A stretch of DNA of 64,000 bases from Dyadobacter bucti (GTDB taxonomy: Bacteria; Bacteroidota; Bacteroidia; Cytophagales; Spirosomataceae): assembly GCF_005869225.1 (NCBI RefSeq), contig NZ_SWFP01000002.1:682001-746000 (forward strand), written 5' to 3'. This document shows positions 34,937 through 44,608 of this stretch, piece by piece. Both the position numbers and the translations under genes were made by a program. The first letter of the stretch is position 1. Every line of letters begins with the position of its first letter. The notes below the pieces were generated by a model, which worked only from the letters and a program-made list of their open reading frames with translations, was not told the DNA's origin and searched no databases.

Positions 34937-36370
34937 ATGAAAAAGTATATCATTTATATATGCATGGGGGTCGCACTCGGCTCCTGTTCGGATTTTCTGG
35001 ATTTACAGCCTGAATACCAGATCAGTGAAAATTCTTTTTACAAAGACGCAAAGGATTTTGAAACTGCGCTGGTTGGTAATTATGCCGGACTTCAGGGCTT
35101 GCACAATGCTTCCCTTATCAATCTCGGAGACCTGACGACCGACAATTCGGAAATCAAATGGACTTCTCCTACCGTATCGGAAACGGAGTGTGATGAGATG
35201 AACCCTACCGCTTCCAATGATTTTCTCAACACGGTATGGACCACCTGTTTTGCTACCATAGCGAGATCGAACAATGTCCTTTCCCGCCTCGACGCGGTAA
35301 ATCTGACAGACGCTCAGAAGAACCAGTTCAAAGGTGAATCGTTGTTCCTGCGCGCTTACAGCTATTTTTACCTGGTCCGCATCTTCGGTAACGTGCCTGT
35401 CGTCAACGTTTCTTTCAGAAGCCCGGACGAGATCATGAACTTTGATATGACCAGAAAACCGGTCAGTGAGGTTTACAGCATCATTATATCCGACCTGACC
35501 GAAGCAGCTACCCTGCTGAACGGCGTAACGCTTCCGAGCAAATCGCAGGCATCGTCGGGCGCAGCCAAAACATTGCTCGGCAAAGTGTACCTGACCAACA
35601 AGCAGTTTGATCTTGCCAAAAATGTATTGAAAGAGGTGATCGACCAGAAAACATATTCCTTGAACCCTGACTATAAAAGGTTGTTCACCAACGGGAACGA
35701 CGAATTGCAGGAGTCGATTTTTGAAGTGAAATACATGTCGGGAAACCTTGGCGAGGGCAATTCTTTTTCAAGCATTTTTACCCCTGCCCGCTTTGACATG
35801 GCTATTTTCCCCGGTAACATGCAGGGATCAGGACGCGTACTTCCTACCCGCCAGATGTCCAATTCCTACGAAACAGGAGATTTGAGGCGGAGCGCATCCA
35901 TAGGCGATTCGGTGCGACTGAACACCGGCAAGTATGAAAAAGAGTTGTACGGACTCAAATTCGTAGATTTCACAACAGGGATCGTGGGCGACGGCGGTAT
36001 TAACTTCACATCTCTGCGCTACGCAGATGTACTTTTAATGTACGCAGAAGCTTTGAATGAAACCAATGGTACCGCCGACGCACACACTTACATCAATCTG
36101 GTAAGAGCCCGTGCCGGACTGAAACCATTGGCTGCACTGACCAAAACCGACCTGACACTCGCGCTCGAACAGGAAAGAAAAGTAGAATTTTTCCTGGAAG
36201 GCCATCGCTGGTTCGACCTCGTGCGCACCGGTCGTGTGCAGACGGTCATGAACAAGTATTTTCAGGATAACGGGCTGAGTTTTACAGTCGCGGACCACGA
36301 GCTGATCATGCCTATACCCCTGCGGGAAATTGATATTAACCCAAAACTGGGACAGAATCCGGGTTATTAA
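34937..36370 (+). CDS. SusD/RagB family glycan-binding lipoprotein (second locus)
   Basis: 477 residues with lipobox 'VALGSC' (Cys17). SusD features include 'FKGESLFLRAYSYFYLVRIF', the C-terminal 'LEQERKVEFFLEGHRWFDLV' and 'MPIPLREIDINPKLGQNPGY'. It is a cell-surface partner of the SusC before it. The stop codon is followed after 6 bp by the ATG of a GH106 gene, so the locus is read as one operon. Confidence 0.94.
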   Translation: MKKYIIYICMGVALGSCSDFLDLQPEYQISENSFYKDAKDFETALVGNYAGLQGLHNASLINLGDLTTDNSEIKWTSPTVSETECDEMNPTASNDFLNTVWTTCFATIARSNNVLSRLDAVNLTDAQKNQFKGESLFLRAYSYFYLVRIFGNVPVVNVSFRSPDEIMNFDMTRKPVSEVYSIIISDLTEAATLLNGVTLPSKSQASSGAAKTLLGKVYLTNKQFDLAKNVLKEVIDQKTYSLNPDYKRLFTNGNDELQESIFEVKYMSGNLGEGNSFSSIFTPARFDMAIFPGNMQGSGRVLPTRQMSNSYETGDLRRSASIGDSVRLNTGKYEKELYGLKFVDFTTGIVGDGGINFTSLRYADVLLMYAEALNETNGTADAHTYINLVRARAGLKPLAALTKTDLTLALEQERKVEFFLEGHRWFDLVRTGRVQTVMNKYFQDNGLSFTVADHELIMPIPLREIDINPKLGQNPGY

Positions 36371-36376
36371 TAGTTG

Positions 36377-39082
36377 ATGCCTATGAAATCCGTTTTCAGG
36401 ATCCTATGCTTTTTTATCCTGCCCTATGCATGCATGGGGCAGGATAAAAAAGCATTGAAAAGTGATTTTTATAAAAATTTCGTAAAACCTCCCCAACGTG
36501 CCAGACCTAAAATATACTGGTGGTGGCTGAACGGTGATGTAGATACGGTCAGGTTGAAGGAAGAATTACGTGCCATGAAAAATACCGGGATCAGCGGTGT
36601 CGATATCTTTGAGATCGGCGTTTCCGCAGATGACAATCCGGGTGGAATGATCAAAGCCGGGCCTCCGTTTATGGGCCCCGGTTTCCTGAAATCCCTGAAA
36701 GTCGCTCTGGATGAAGCCTACAAGCTGGACATGGAAGCGGGAATGAGCGTCGCCAGCAGCTGGAACGCCGGTGGCAGCTGGGTCAAGCCGGAACATGCCG
36801 CCAAGACTTTGTATTCATCCAAAACAGAACTTGGTCCGGCTTCGGAAAAAGGTGTAAAATTACCTTTTCCCGAAATCTCCCCCAATGATCCGCGGGGCAG
36901 AAGCAGGTTGATTTCCTATGATCCGGACAAAAGACCTGTTTATTGCCAGGAAGTAACAGTACTGGCTATTCCTACATCCGGCCGGGAATATCTGGATACC
37001 TCTGACATTGTTGATGTAACCTCATTCTTTGATAAAAAAACCGAAAAACTCAACTGGCTTCCCGCGTCCGGGAACTGGGAAATATACCGGTATATATGTG
37101 CCAATTCAGGCGAGCACTTGTTCCTGCCCTCGCCCAATTCCGTCGGTCCGATCATAGACCACTATGACAGCCTGGCAACTGCCGAACACTTACGCTATTT
37201 TATTGACCGCCTGAAACCGCTCGCCGGGGGTGATTTTTCCCGATCTGCCCTCAAATACCTGTATCTAGCCAGCTACGAAGCTACCGACTTTGCATGGTCG
37301 GCCGGAGTGCCGGAGAAATTTCTCAGTCTCAACGGTTATCTCGTCCAAAAATTCATCCCGGCACTCTTTAACGGCAAAAAGTACAGACCCGAAATCATGG
37401 AAAATTTTCGTCACGACCTCCGGAAAACTTTCTCTGAGATGATGATCCGTAACCATTATCAAAAGGCAAAGGAAATCTGCAATGCAAACGGGCTGAAGAT
37501 CATCTCGGAAGCAGGCGGACCGGGCGTTTACAACATTCCGGTTGAAACCTTGAAAGCACTGGGCGCCCTGGATATCCCCCGGGGCGAATTCTGGCATAAG
37601 ACCGTCAATGCCGACAAAGATGGAATCGATAAAATATGGCTGGTGAAAGAAATCGCAGCTGCATCGCATATTTACAAACAGGGTATCGTGGAAGAAGAGG
37701 CTTTCACCACCACCAAAAGCTGGCAGGAAAGCCCCGCCGAACTCAAGATCATCGCGGACAGGGCATTTTGCGAAGGTATGAACCGGCTCGTCATTCACGG
37801 CTTCCCGCATAACCCGAAGCGCGATATGCTGCCCGGAATAGGCTACTTTGCCGGCATTCACTACAACGACAAGCAGACCTGGTGGCCTGCCGCCAAGCCC
37901 TTTCATGATTACCTCGCCAGGATTTCCTATGTGCTGCAAAACGCCCGTTTTGTGGCCGACGTGCTTTATTATTACGGTGAGGACATTCCAAACCTCGTCC
38001 CACCCAAAAACACCCGCTTCACAGCCGGCAAGGGATATGACTATGAAATCATCAATACCGAAGTCATGCTCAGAGACCTGAAAGTAGCAAACGGGGAATG
38101 GGTTTTGCCAGGAGTCGGCCGCTACAAAGTGCTCAGTATCGGCAGCGGGAACCGGATCGGGCCCGAGGTTAAAAAACGGCTTGCAGAATGGCAAAAACAG
38201 GGAGGCGTGATCGCGGAACTGGATATTGCGCAACACCTGAAAACACCGCCTGACTTCCAATATAAAAACGAAGCAGCCGGTACACTGGATTTTATTCACT
38301 ATCAAAAAGAAAGCCTGGACTTCTATCTGGTCCGGAATACCACGGGCAAATGGATCAGCGAACATTGCAGGTTCAGGCAATCCAACGCAAAGGTTGAAAT
38401 ATGGGACCCGGTTTCCGGCGAAGCCTATGCTATTGATTCCGATAAAAACGACGGCAACTTTACCGATATGGATATCATACTACCTCCTTTTGGGAGCAGT
38501 TTTGTTGTTTTTGATAAAAATCCGGCGTCGCCTGCGGGTACATCTGGCGGCAACGTCAGTTACTATTTTTCGGACCCCAATCAGACAGATACTTTAAAAA
38601 CAAAATGGCAGGTAGCCTTTTCTGAAAAGCGAGGCGGCCCGAAATCCGTCGAAATGAATACTTTGCAGTCCTGGACAAAGAGCGAGGTGGACGGGGTGAG
38701 GTATTATTCAGGCAGTGCTACATATACTACAAAATTCGATATCGATAAGGAGTCAAAAAAATCGGCCCGACGGATTTTTCTGGACCTTGGCGATCTGTCT
38801 GCAATTGCCACCGTATGGGTGAACGGCAAACCGCTTGGAACTACCTGGACGCCGCCTTTCCGGTACGAGATTTCCGGAGCAATGAAAACCGGGCAAAATG
38901 ATTTGAAAATCGAAATCGGTAACAATTGGTCGAACAGGATCATCGGCGATGCTGTCTTGAACCAGCAATATGCAAGTACCAATTTAAAAACCTCGTCCTG
39001 GGGCAAAAACGGCCTGCCGTGGAACAAAACCGCTTTGACCCCATCCGGCCTTTTCGGCCCCGTGACTATTCTCTATTATTAA
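36377..39082 (+). CDS. GH106-like alpha-L-rhamnosidase, paralogue 1
   Basis: About 901 residues from the ATG at 36377; another ATG is at 36383. A signal peptide ends near 'PYACMGQ', with a weak lipobox. 'KIYWWWLNGDVDTVRLKEEL' and 'GMSVASSWNAGGSWV' are hallmarks of the PF17132/GH106 family. Candidate catalytic acids are in 'IISEAGGPG' and 'GIVEEEAFTT'. A C-terminal galactose-binding-like domain has 'VWVNGKPLGTTWTPPFRYEI' and 'NNWSNRIIGDA'. GH106 enzymes remove alpha-L-rhamnose, for instance from rhamnogalacturonan II. It is the first enzyme after SusD. Confidence 0.85.
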   Translation: MPMKSVFRILCFFILPYACMGQDKKALKSDFYKNFVKPPQRARPKIYWWWLNGDVDTVRLKEELRAMKNTGISGVDIFEIGVSADDNPGGMIKAGPPFMGPGFLKSLKVALDEAYKLDMEAGMSVASSWNAGGSWVKPEHAAKTLYSSKTELGPASEKGVKLPFPEISPNDPRGRSRLISYDPDKRPVYCQEVTVLAIPTSGREYLDTSDIVDVTSFFDKKTEKLNWLPASGNWEIYRYICANSGEHLFLPSPNSVGPIIDHYDSLATAEHLRYFIDRLKPLAGGDFSRSALKYLYLASYEATDFAWSAGVPEKFLSLNGYLVQKFIPALFNGKKYRPEIMENFRHDLRKTFSEMMIRNHYQKAKEICNANGLKIISEAGGPGVYNIPVETLKALGALDIPRGEFWHKTVNADKDGIDKIWLVKEIAAASHIYKQGIVEEEAFTTTKSWQESPAELKIIADRAFCEGMNRLVIHGFPHNPKRDMLPGIGYFAGIHYNDKQTWWPAAKPFHDYLARISYVLQNARFVADVLYYYGEDIPNLVPPKNTRFTAGKGYDYEIINTEVMLRDLKVANGEWVLPGVGRYKVLSIGSGNRIGPEVKKRLAEWQKQGGVIAELDIAQHLKTPPDFQYKNEAAGTLDFIHYQKESLDFYLVRNTTGKWISEHCRFRQSNAKVEIWDPVSGEAYAIDSDKNDGNFTDMDIILPPFGSSFVVFDKNPASPAGTSGGNVSYYFSDPNQTDTLKTKWQVAFSEKRGGPKSVEMNTLQSWTKSEVDGVRYYSGSATYTTKFDIDKESKKSARRIFLDLGDLSAIATVWVNGKPLGTTWTPPFRYEISGAMKTGQNDLKIEIGNNWSNRIIGDAVLNQQYASTNLKTSSWGKNGLPWNKTALTPSGLFGPVTILYY

Positions 39083-39093
39083 CGAAAAAGAAA

Positions 39094-41628
39094 ATGAATT
39101 TCAGAAAATCAGGACTCCGGCATCTCCTACCCGTATTTTGTCTGCTGCTCGCCAGCGCGGCGGCCCGTGCACAATTGCAGCCGTCCACGTTAAAGGGCAA
39201 GCCTTTCAACAACATTACGCTTGAAGCTTCGCTCAAACCGTTCAAAAAAAATGACAAAGCCTATATCCGGGAAGTAGCCAAAGAAATGTTCGTACAATGG
39301 CATGCTTTGCTCCGGCATGCGGACACCGTTTCGGTGATGTTATGGACAGGCGACGGCTCCGAAATTCTGGAATACAAAGGCACACCTTCGCAGCCGATGG
39401 AATGGGCCCGCTACATCGGTAACCCCAATACCAAACATGCCGTAAACTCCGGGCCGAAAGAATTATCGATTCATGAGCGCGCTTATTTTTACCTCGAAAA
39501 CCCACCCCAGTTTACCTATGGCGATTTAAAGTTCATCGTTGAAACGCTGAAAGAGGAAGGCCGGAAAGTAACCGGAAAGCCTATCCGGGTTGGAGAAACC
39601 TTTGATCCGGGGCCGGAATTTGCCAAGTCGGATTTCAAATACAAAAGGCATCCTGAAATCCTGGGCGGCAGTGCCATGGGCCACAATACCATGGTCAGCT
39701 GCTATTCGGTATTAAAGGCCGACAAAGAACCTTATGCAGGCTTTCCCAACGGGATTCCAGAGGGCACGCCGTTCGGGACGTTTTTGGGAAAACAAAGTAA
39801 CAAGTTCCTGAAAGATATGGGATTTGACTTTTTGTGGCTGAGCAATGGTTTCGGTTTCGGGGTAGAAGGCTGGTCGTCGACCGGTGCTATTTTTGACGGG
39901 AAAAGCTTTGACCAGGCCAAACTGGCTGCAACCAAATCGAAAATCTCCGATTTCTGGAAATTTTTCAGAACAGAATGTCCTGACATTCAGATCCAGACCA
40001 GGGGAACCAACCTTTCCACAGGCACCGACCTCGCGCGCGACGGCGTTGATCTTCGATCGATTTATAAGGATAAAAACATACTGCCGCCCCCTAATTCCCC
40101 CTGGGCTGCCCTGGACGGGGATTTTGGCCTGGAAATGGTTGGCTACATGTCGCGGATGGCCGAACTGCCGGATGAACGCTACCTTTTCAGGTATTATACC
40201 CACGATCCTTGGTGGATCAACAGCCCCTGGCTCGACCGTTACGGACGTGAGCCGCATGATATTTACCTGCCGATGTCCGTTTCCCGCATCAATGCCAAAG
40301 GGGAGGTTAAGCTGCCGACACACCTAAATTTTCTGAGTATCGATGATTCTTACGGAAATATGCCCACGCAGGTTCCCGACGAAGTAACACCCCATATCTT
40401 AAAAGCACGTTACGACTCCCCGACGGCGCCCGGCCCGCTGGTGTGGGTGTATCCATTCGATGAATACCACGACTGGGCGTACAAATACAAAGACCGCCTG
40501 CCTGAAATCTATTATGGCGACTGGCTGGTACGTCAGGCGATCAACAATGGTTTTCCGCTGAATACCATTATTTCCACGGGCTCATTTAAAAATGTGATCA
40601 AGAACCAACCAAAGAAATTCAGCGAATCGGTTTTAGTTACGATTGTGCCCGACGCGGATTCCGAGCTGGAAAAATCACTGATAGCATTTGTAAAAAACGG
40701 CGGAAAACTGATGGTCTACGGACCAGCCGGCCACGCGGGAAAAGCATTTCTCGACCTGCTGAACCTCAAGAACGCTGCACCGCTGGAAGGTGAATTCAAG
40801 ATCACTTCGGTGTATAGGGGCGACGCCATGACTACGCCCTACCCCGACCAAATCCTGCACAGCGCATTATTTTCCGGCGGCGGCATGACCACCCAAATTA
40901 TGGATACCAAAGACGCAGGCACCCGCGCCCTTTCCCAGATGACCCAGGCCGGGCAACTGCGCGATGCGGCCTGGGTACGTGAAAAACCGGAGTGGAAAGG
41001 TGGAAAAGTGGTGTATATCCGTGGAACCAATTCCAGCAAATTCACCGGCGGAAAACTTCTTACGCCGGATGACCCTGCCAAGCTCTTCACCGGTCCTCTG
41101 CTGATGCGTTATGCATTGCAGGAGTTCGGGATGAACCTCGATATTGTCAAAGAAGATCCGTCGGTTAAAAACCCCGTATTAACCATCGCGCGCAGCAACA
41201 ATGCATTCATTTTCTCGGGCTATAATCCCAATTCGACCATTCAGAACAAGTTCAGGTTCCCGCAAGGTGCTCCGCTCTTGCTCGGACTCGATACGAAACT
41301 CGACCAGGGAAATTCGGTTTACACGCTGCCCACGTCATGGAACCGGGAATCACGGGTATTTGTCGGGCAAAATGACGGGATCGTTTCGCTCAAAGAGCTG
41401 CATTCGGGAGAAATGGGAATTTCCAAAAGATTCAGGGTCAGCGGATTAAAAAATGCGACGGTACGCATATATGCCGAAGACGACATTACCGCAAAGGACT
41501 TTCACGCTTATCTCAATGCCAATTATCCCTGGAAAGAAGGCAAAATTTCCTTTAAAGAAGGCGACCCGAAACTTGGGAAGCATTTTGTGGTCGAAAACAT
41601 TACCGGGAGTCTGGTGGTGTCGTGGTAA
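39094..41628 (+). CDS. Secreted 844-aa protein, unrecognised; candidate glycoside hydrolase
   Basis: The ATG at 39094 gives a clean signal peptide (1-26, ending AAARA); a longer frame from 38926 overlaps the preceding gene and is unlikely. The region of about residues 30-540 has alternating helix/strand phrases, with acid-rich loops such as 'MLWTGDGSEIL', 'DFGLEMVGYMSRMAELPDER' and 'VWVYPFDEYHDW', compatible with a TIM barrel. 'LIAFVKNGGKLMVYGPAGHA' resembles the glutamine-amidotransferase-like (beta-galactosidase trimerisation) fold. A beta domain follows. I recognise no family. It sits 12 bp after one GH106 gene and 26 bp before another, so it probably acts on the same glycan. Confidence 0.8.
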   Translation: MNFRKSGLRHLLPVFCLLLASAAARAQLQPSTLKGKPFNNITLEASLKPFKKNDKAYIREVAKEMFVQWHALLRHADTVSVMLWTGDGSEILEYKGTPSQPMEWARYIGNPNTKHAVNSGPKELSIHERAYFYLENPPQFTYGDLKFIVETLKEEGRKVTGKPIRVGETFDPGPEFAKSDFKYKRHPEILGGSAMGHNTMVSCYSVLKADKEPYAGFPNGIPEGTPFGTFLGKQSNKFLKDMGFDFLWLSNGFGFGVEGWSSTGAIFDGKSFDQAKLAATKSKISDFWKFFRTECPDIQIQTRGTNLSTGTDLARDGVDLRSIYKDKNILPPPNSPWAALDGDFGLEMVGYMSRMAELPDERYLFRYYTHDPWWINSPWLDRYGREPHDIYLPMSVSRINAKGEVKLPTHLNFLSIDDSYGNMPTQVPDEVTPHILKARYDSPTAPGPLVWVYPFDEYHDWAYKYKDRLPEIYYGDWLVRQAINNGFPLNTIISTGSFKNVIKNQPKKFSESVLVTIVPDADSELEKSLIAFVKNGGKLMVYGPAGHAGKAFLDLLNLKNAAPLEGEFKITSVYRGDAMTTPYPDQILHSALFSGGGMTTQIMDTKDAGTRALSQMTQAGQLRDAAWVREKPEWKGGKVVYIRGTNSSKFTGGKLLTPDDPAKLFTGPLLMRYALQEFGMNLDIVKEDPSVKNPVLTIARSNNAFIFSGYNPNSTIQNKFRFPQGAPLLLGLDTKLDQGNSVYTLPTSWNRESRVFVGQNDGIVSLKELHSGEMGISKRFRVSGLKNATVRIYAEDDITAKDFHAYLNANYPWKEGKISFKEGDPKLGKHFVVENITGSLVVSW

Positions 41629-41654
41629 CCTTATTCATTTAACCTCAGGGGCTT

Positions 41655-44585
41655 ATGAGAACAATATATTTCGGATTTATATCATTGATAATCTGTGGCT
41701 TGCTGTACACTTCATGCAGCAAACCCGCAGGATCCGGTCAGGTAGAAACGACTACTGATCTCCGCGAGGGATTCAAAAATCCTTCCGGCACCGCCCGCGC
41801 CAAAGTATACTGGTGGTGGATGAACGGGTATACCGATTCCACCAGGATCAAAGCAGAATTACAGGCTATCAAAAACGCGGGCCTGGGCGGCGTGGATATT
41901 TTCGAGATCGGTTTCAAACCCGACGGCCTCGTACCTGCCGGCCCGCCTTTCATGAGCGATTCTTCCCTGAAACACATTGTCCTGGCTATTAAGGAAGCGA
42001 CGCGCCTGGGGCTGGAAGTCGGGCTCAATCTGGCCAGCAGCTGGAACGCCGGCGGGACCTGGATAGAACCGAAGTACGGTGCCAAGTCCCTGTATTTTTC
42101 CAAAACAAAATTGTCGGCAAGGGACAAAACCAAACTTCCGTTTCCTGAAATTTCCAAAAAAGATGAAAAAGGGAAAGTACGTGAAATCGCTTATGCCGCG
42201 GATGGGAAACCGGTTTATTACGAGGAAGTAACCGTCCTGGCCATTCCAGCCAACCGGCAGGGCCAGTATCTGGACACCGCATCGATCATCAATATCTCGA
42301 AATTCTTTGATCCGAAAAATGAAGTTCTGAGCTGGAATGCGCCTGCCGGGGACTGGGACATTTACCGGTATGTATGTGCCAGTTCCGGCGAAATGCTCAA
42401 ACTGCCCAGCCCGAATTCCAAAGGCCTGATCATCGACCATTTTGATTCTACCGCTACCCGCGTCCATTTTGAATATTTTATCCAAAAATTGCGGCCGCTG
42501 CTTGGAGATTTCAGCAAAACAACCCTCAAAAACCTGTATCTGGCCAGTTTTGAAGCAACCGGAACTATCTGGACACCGTCCATGGCCAGCCAGTTCCGAA
42601 AGCTCAACGGATATGATGTCAGCAAATTCCTGCCTGCATTGTTTGATAAAAAAGCGTTCAGCCCTGATAGCTATGACACTTTCAAAAAGGATTTTGACTT
42701 CACTATTTCCGAGCTGATGATCAACAACCACTACCGGAAAGGGAAAGAAATCGCGAACAGCTACGGCCTCAACCTGATCTCTGAATCCGGCGGCCCCGGC
42801 CCTCCGCTGCACAATGTTCCGGTGGAAGGCATCAAGGCATTGGGAGCACTGGACGTGCCGCGGGGCGAATTCTGGATCAACCACAGCCAGTACGATGCCA
42901 CGCCCGACAGCATTGACCTGCTGATGCTTGTGAAGGAAATAGCTGCGGCCTCGCATATTTACCAGCGGAAAATCACCGAACTGGAAGCATTTACCAGCTT
43001 CCAGAACTGGCAGGAAGGCCCCGGCGATATGAAACCGAACGGCGACCGGGCATTTTGCGAAGGCATGAACCGCCCTGTGATACATGGTTTCAGCCACAAC
43101 CCGGCGGGTGTCGGCTACCCCGGGATTTATTACGTCGCCGGAACGCATTTCAACGATAAAACCACCTGGTGGCCCAAGGTGAAGCCTTTTAACGATTACC
43201 TGGCGCGGGTTTCCTACATTTTACAGGAAACGGACTTTGTGGCCGATGTACTTTACTACTACGGCGATCAGGTGCCCAATTTTGTAACGCCAAAGAATAC
43301 CCGGTTTGCAGTAGGTTCGGGTTATGACTATGAGGTGATCAACAGCGAGATCCTGATCCGCGACCTGACTGTCAAAAATGGTTTACTGACGCTGCCTTAC
43401 GGTGCGCAGTTCAAGGTGCTGGCACTGGGGCCGATCTCCGGCAGAAACCCGGCAGTACTCAGAAAATTACAACAACTGCTCAAAGACGGTGCACGCATCA
43501 CCGGAATAAAACCAACCGGCGTAACACCCCAAAGCAAACAGCTGATCGATCAGTTGTGGGAAAAAGCCAGCATCAGACAGAATGCAGTGCATACCGGGCC
43601 GCCTCTGGAAATCCTGAAATCGATGAACCTCGAACCGGATTTCGATTACCCCGACAAATTATCCGCACGCCTGGATTACATGCACAAAAGCCAGCCGGCA
43701 CTGGATTACATTCATTACCGCAAGGGAGACCAGGATTTTTATTTTGTACGAAATACAAGTAAGGAATGGATCTCCCGTCTTTGCGCTTTCCGTCAATCAG
43801 GCAAATCACCGGAAATATGGAACCCCGAGACCGGCACGATCAGCCCGGTAAAAATCTACAACCAGTCGACAGGAAATATCAGTATCCCGCTCACATTTCC
43901 GCCCTATTCCTCGTTTTTTGTTGTTTTTAATAAAAATAATAGCGGCGAACATTACAGTTCGTTATCGGCAACCGGCCACCCTCCCCTGCTCGAACATGCG
44001 TCCGACGGGGTAAGGTTATTACAAAAAGGAAGCTTCAAATTGGAAGGAAACGGAAAAAGCCAGACCGTTGAAAGCACGCCCGATTCGACCGTCGTTTCAG
44101 GCCCGTGGAATATCTCGTTTACGAAAGGCTGGGGCGCTCCTGAAAAAGCCGTTTTTCCCGAGCTGATCTCCTGGACCCAATCGGAAACACCGGGAATCAA
44201 GCATTATTCAGGCTCGGGTATGTATGATAAAACCTTCAGTTACAACCTGAAAACGCAGGAAAACGACCGCGTTTATCTGGATCTGGGCGAAGTGGCCAAA
44301 GTAACGGAAGTGTGGCTGAACGGAAAATCCCTGGGCATTGCCTGGACGAAACCGTACCGTTTTGATGTGACGGGATTGATAAAACAAGGACAAAATGACC
44401 TGCGGGTTGAGGTGATCAATACCTGGTCCAACCGGATCATAGGGGATATCGGCAGCCAGGAAAAATTTACCAAAACCAACCTGAATGCAAGAGGTTCCCG
44501 TGAGCTTTTATGGACCGAAACACCGCTTGTACCTTCCGGACTAATGGGGCCGGTGGTGCTGAAAACGGTGAAAGTTATCAAATGA
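41655..44585 (+). CDS. GH106-like alpha-L-rhamnosidase, paralogue 2 (lipoprotein)
   Basis: 976 residues with lipobox 'LLYTSC' (Cys21), so probably membrane-anchored, unlike paralogue 3. Family marks: 'KVYWWWMNGYTDSTRIKAEL', 'GLNLASSWNAGGTWIEP', 'LISESGGPG', 'RKITELEAFTS' and the end domain 'VWLNGKSLGIAWTKPYRFDV' with 'NTWSNRIIGDI'. It has about 50 more residues than its sisters near the C-terminal join ('LLEHASDGVRLLQKGSFKLE' insert, shared with paralogue 3). It is the middle member of the enzyme run and begins 26 bp after the unrecognised gene. Confidence 0.85.
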   Translation: MRTIYFGFISLIICGLLYTSCSKPAGSGQVETTTDLREGFKNPSGTARAKVYWWWMNGYTDSTRIKAELQAIKNAGLGGVDIFEIGFKPDGLVPAGPPFMSDSSLKHIVLAIKEATRLGLEVGLNLASSWNAGGTWIEPKYGAKSLYFSKTKLSARDKTKLPFPEISKKDEKGKVREIAYAADGKPVYYEEVTVLAIPANRQGQYLDTASIINISKFFDPKNEVLSWNAPAGDWDIYRYVCASSGEMLKLPSPNSKGLIIDHFDSTATRVHFEYFIQKLRPLLGDFSKTTLKNLYLASFEATGTIWTPSMASQFRKLNGYDVSKFLPALFDKKAFSPDSYDTFKKDFDFTISELMINNHYRKGKEIANSYGLNLISESGGPGPPLHNVPVEGIKALGALDVPRGEFWINHSQYDATPDSIDLLMLVKEIAAASHIYQRKITELEAFTSFQNWQEGPGDMKPNGDRAFCEGMNRPVIHGFSHNPAGVGYPGIYYVAGTHFNDKTTWWPKVKPFNDYLARVSYILQETDFVADVLYYYGDQVPNFVTPKNTRFAVGSGYDYEVINSEILIRDLTVKNGLLTLPYGAQFKVLALGPISGRNPAVLRKLQQLLKDGARITGIKPTGVTPQSKQLIDQLWEKASIRQNAVHTGPPLEILKSMNLEPDFDYPDKLSARLDYMHKSQPALDYIHYRKGDQDFYFVRNTSKEWISRLCAFRQSGKSPEIWNPETGTISPVKIYNQSTGNISIPLTFPPYSSFFVVFNKNNSGEHYSSLSATGHPPLLEHASDGVRLLQKGSFKLEGNGKSQTVESTPDSTVVSGPWNISFTKGWGAPEKAVFPELISWTQSETPGIKHYSGSGMYDKTFSYNLKTQENDRVYLDLGEVAKVTEVWLNGKSLGIAWTKPYRFDVTGLIKQGQNDLRVEVINTWSNRIIGDIGSQEKFTKTNLNARGSRELLWTETPLVPSGLMGPVVLKTVKVIK

Positions 44586-44608
44586 TCATTCTCTAAACCT
44601 TTCCGAAC

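Noticed and set aside
37265-38380. Long minus-strand frames inside the GH106 genes (also 41859-43148)
   Set aside because: They mirror the conserved coding sequence of the plus strand in all paralogues and show no domain of their own.
38926-39093. N-terminal extension of the unrecognised 844-aa protein
   Set aside because: It overlaps the preceding GH106 gene by 157 bp and the ATG at 39094 gives a proper signal peptide.
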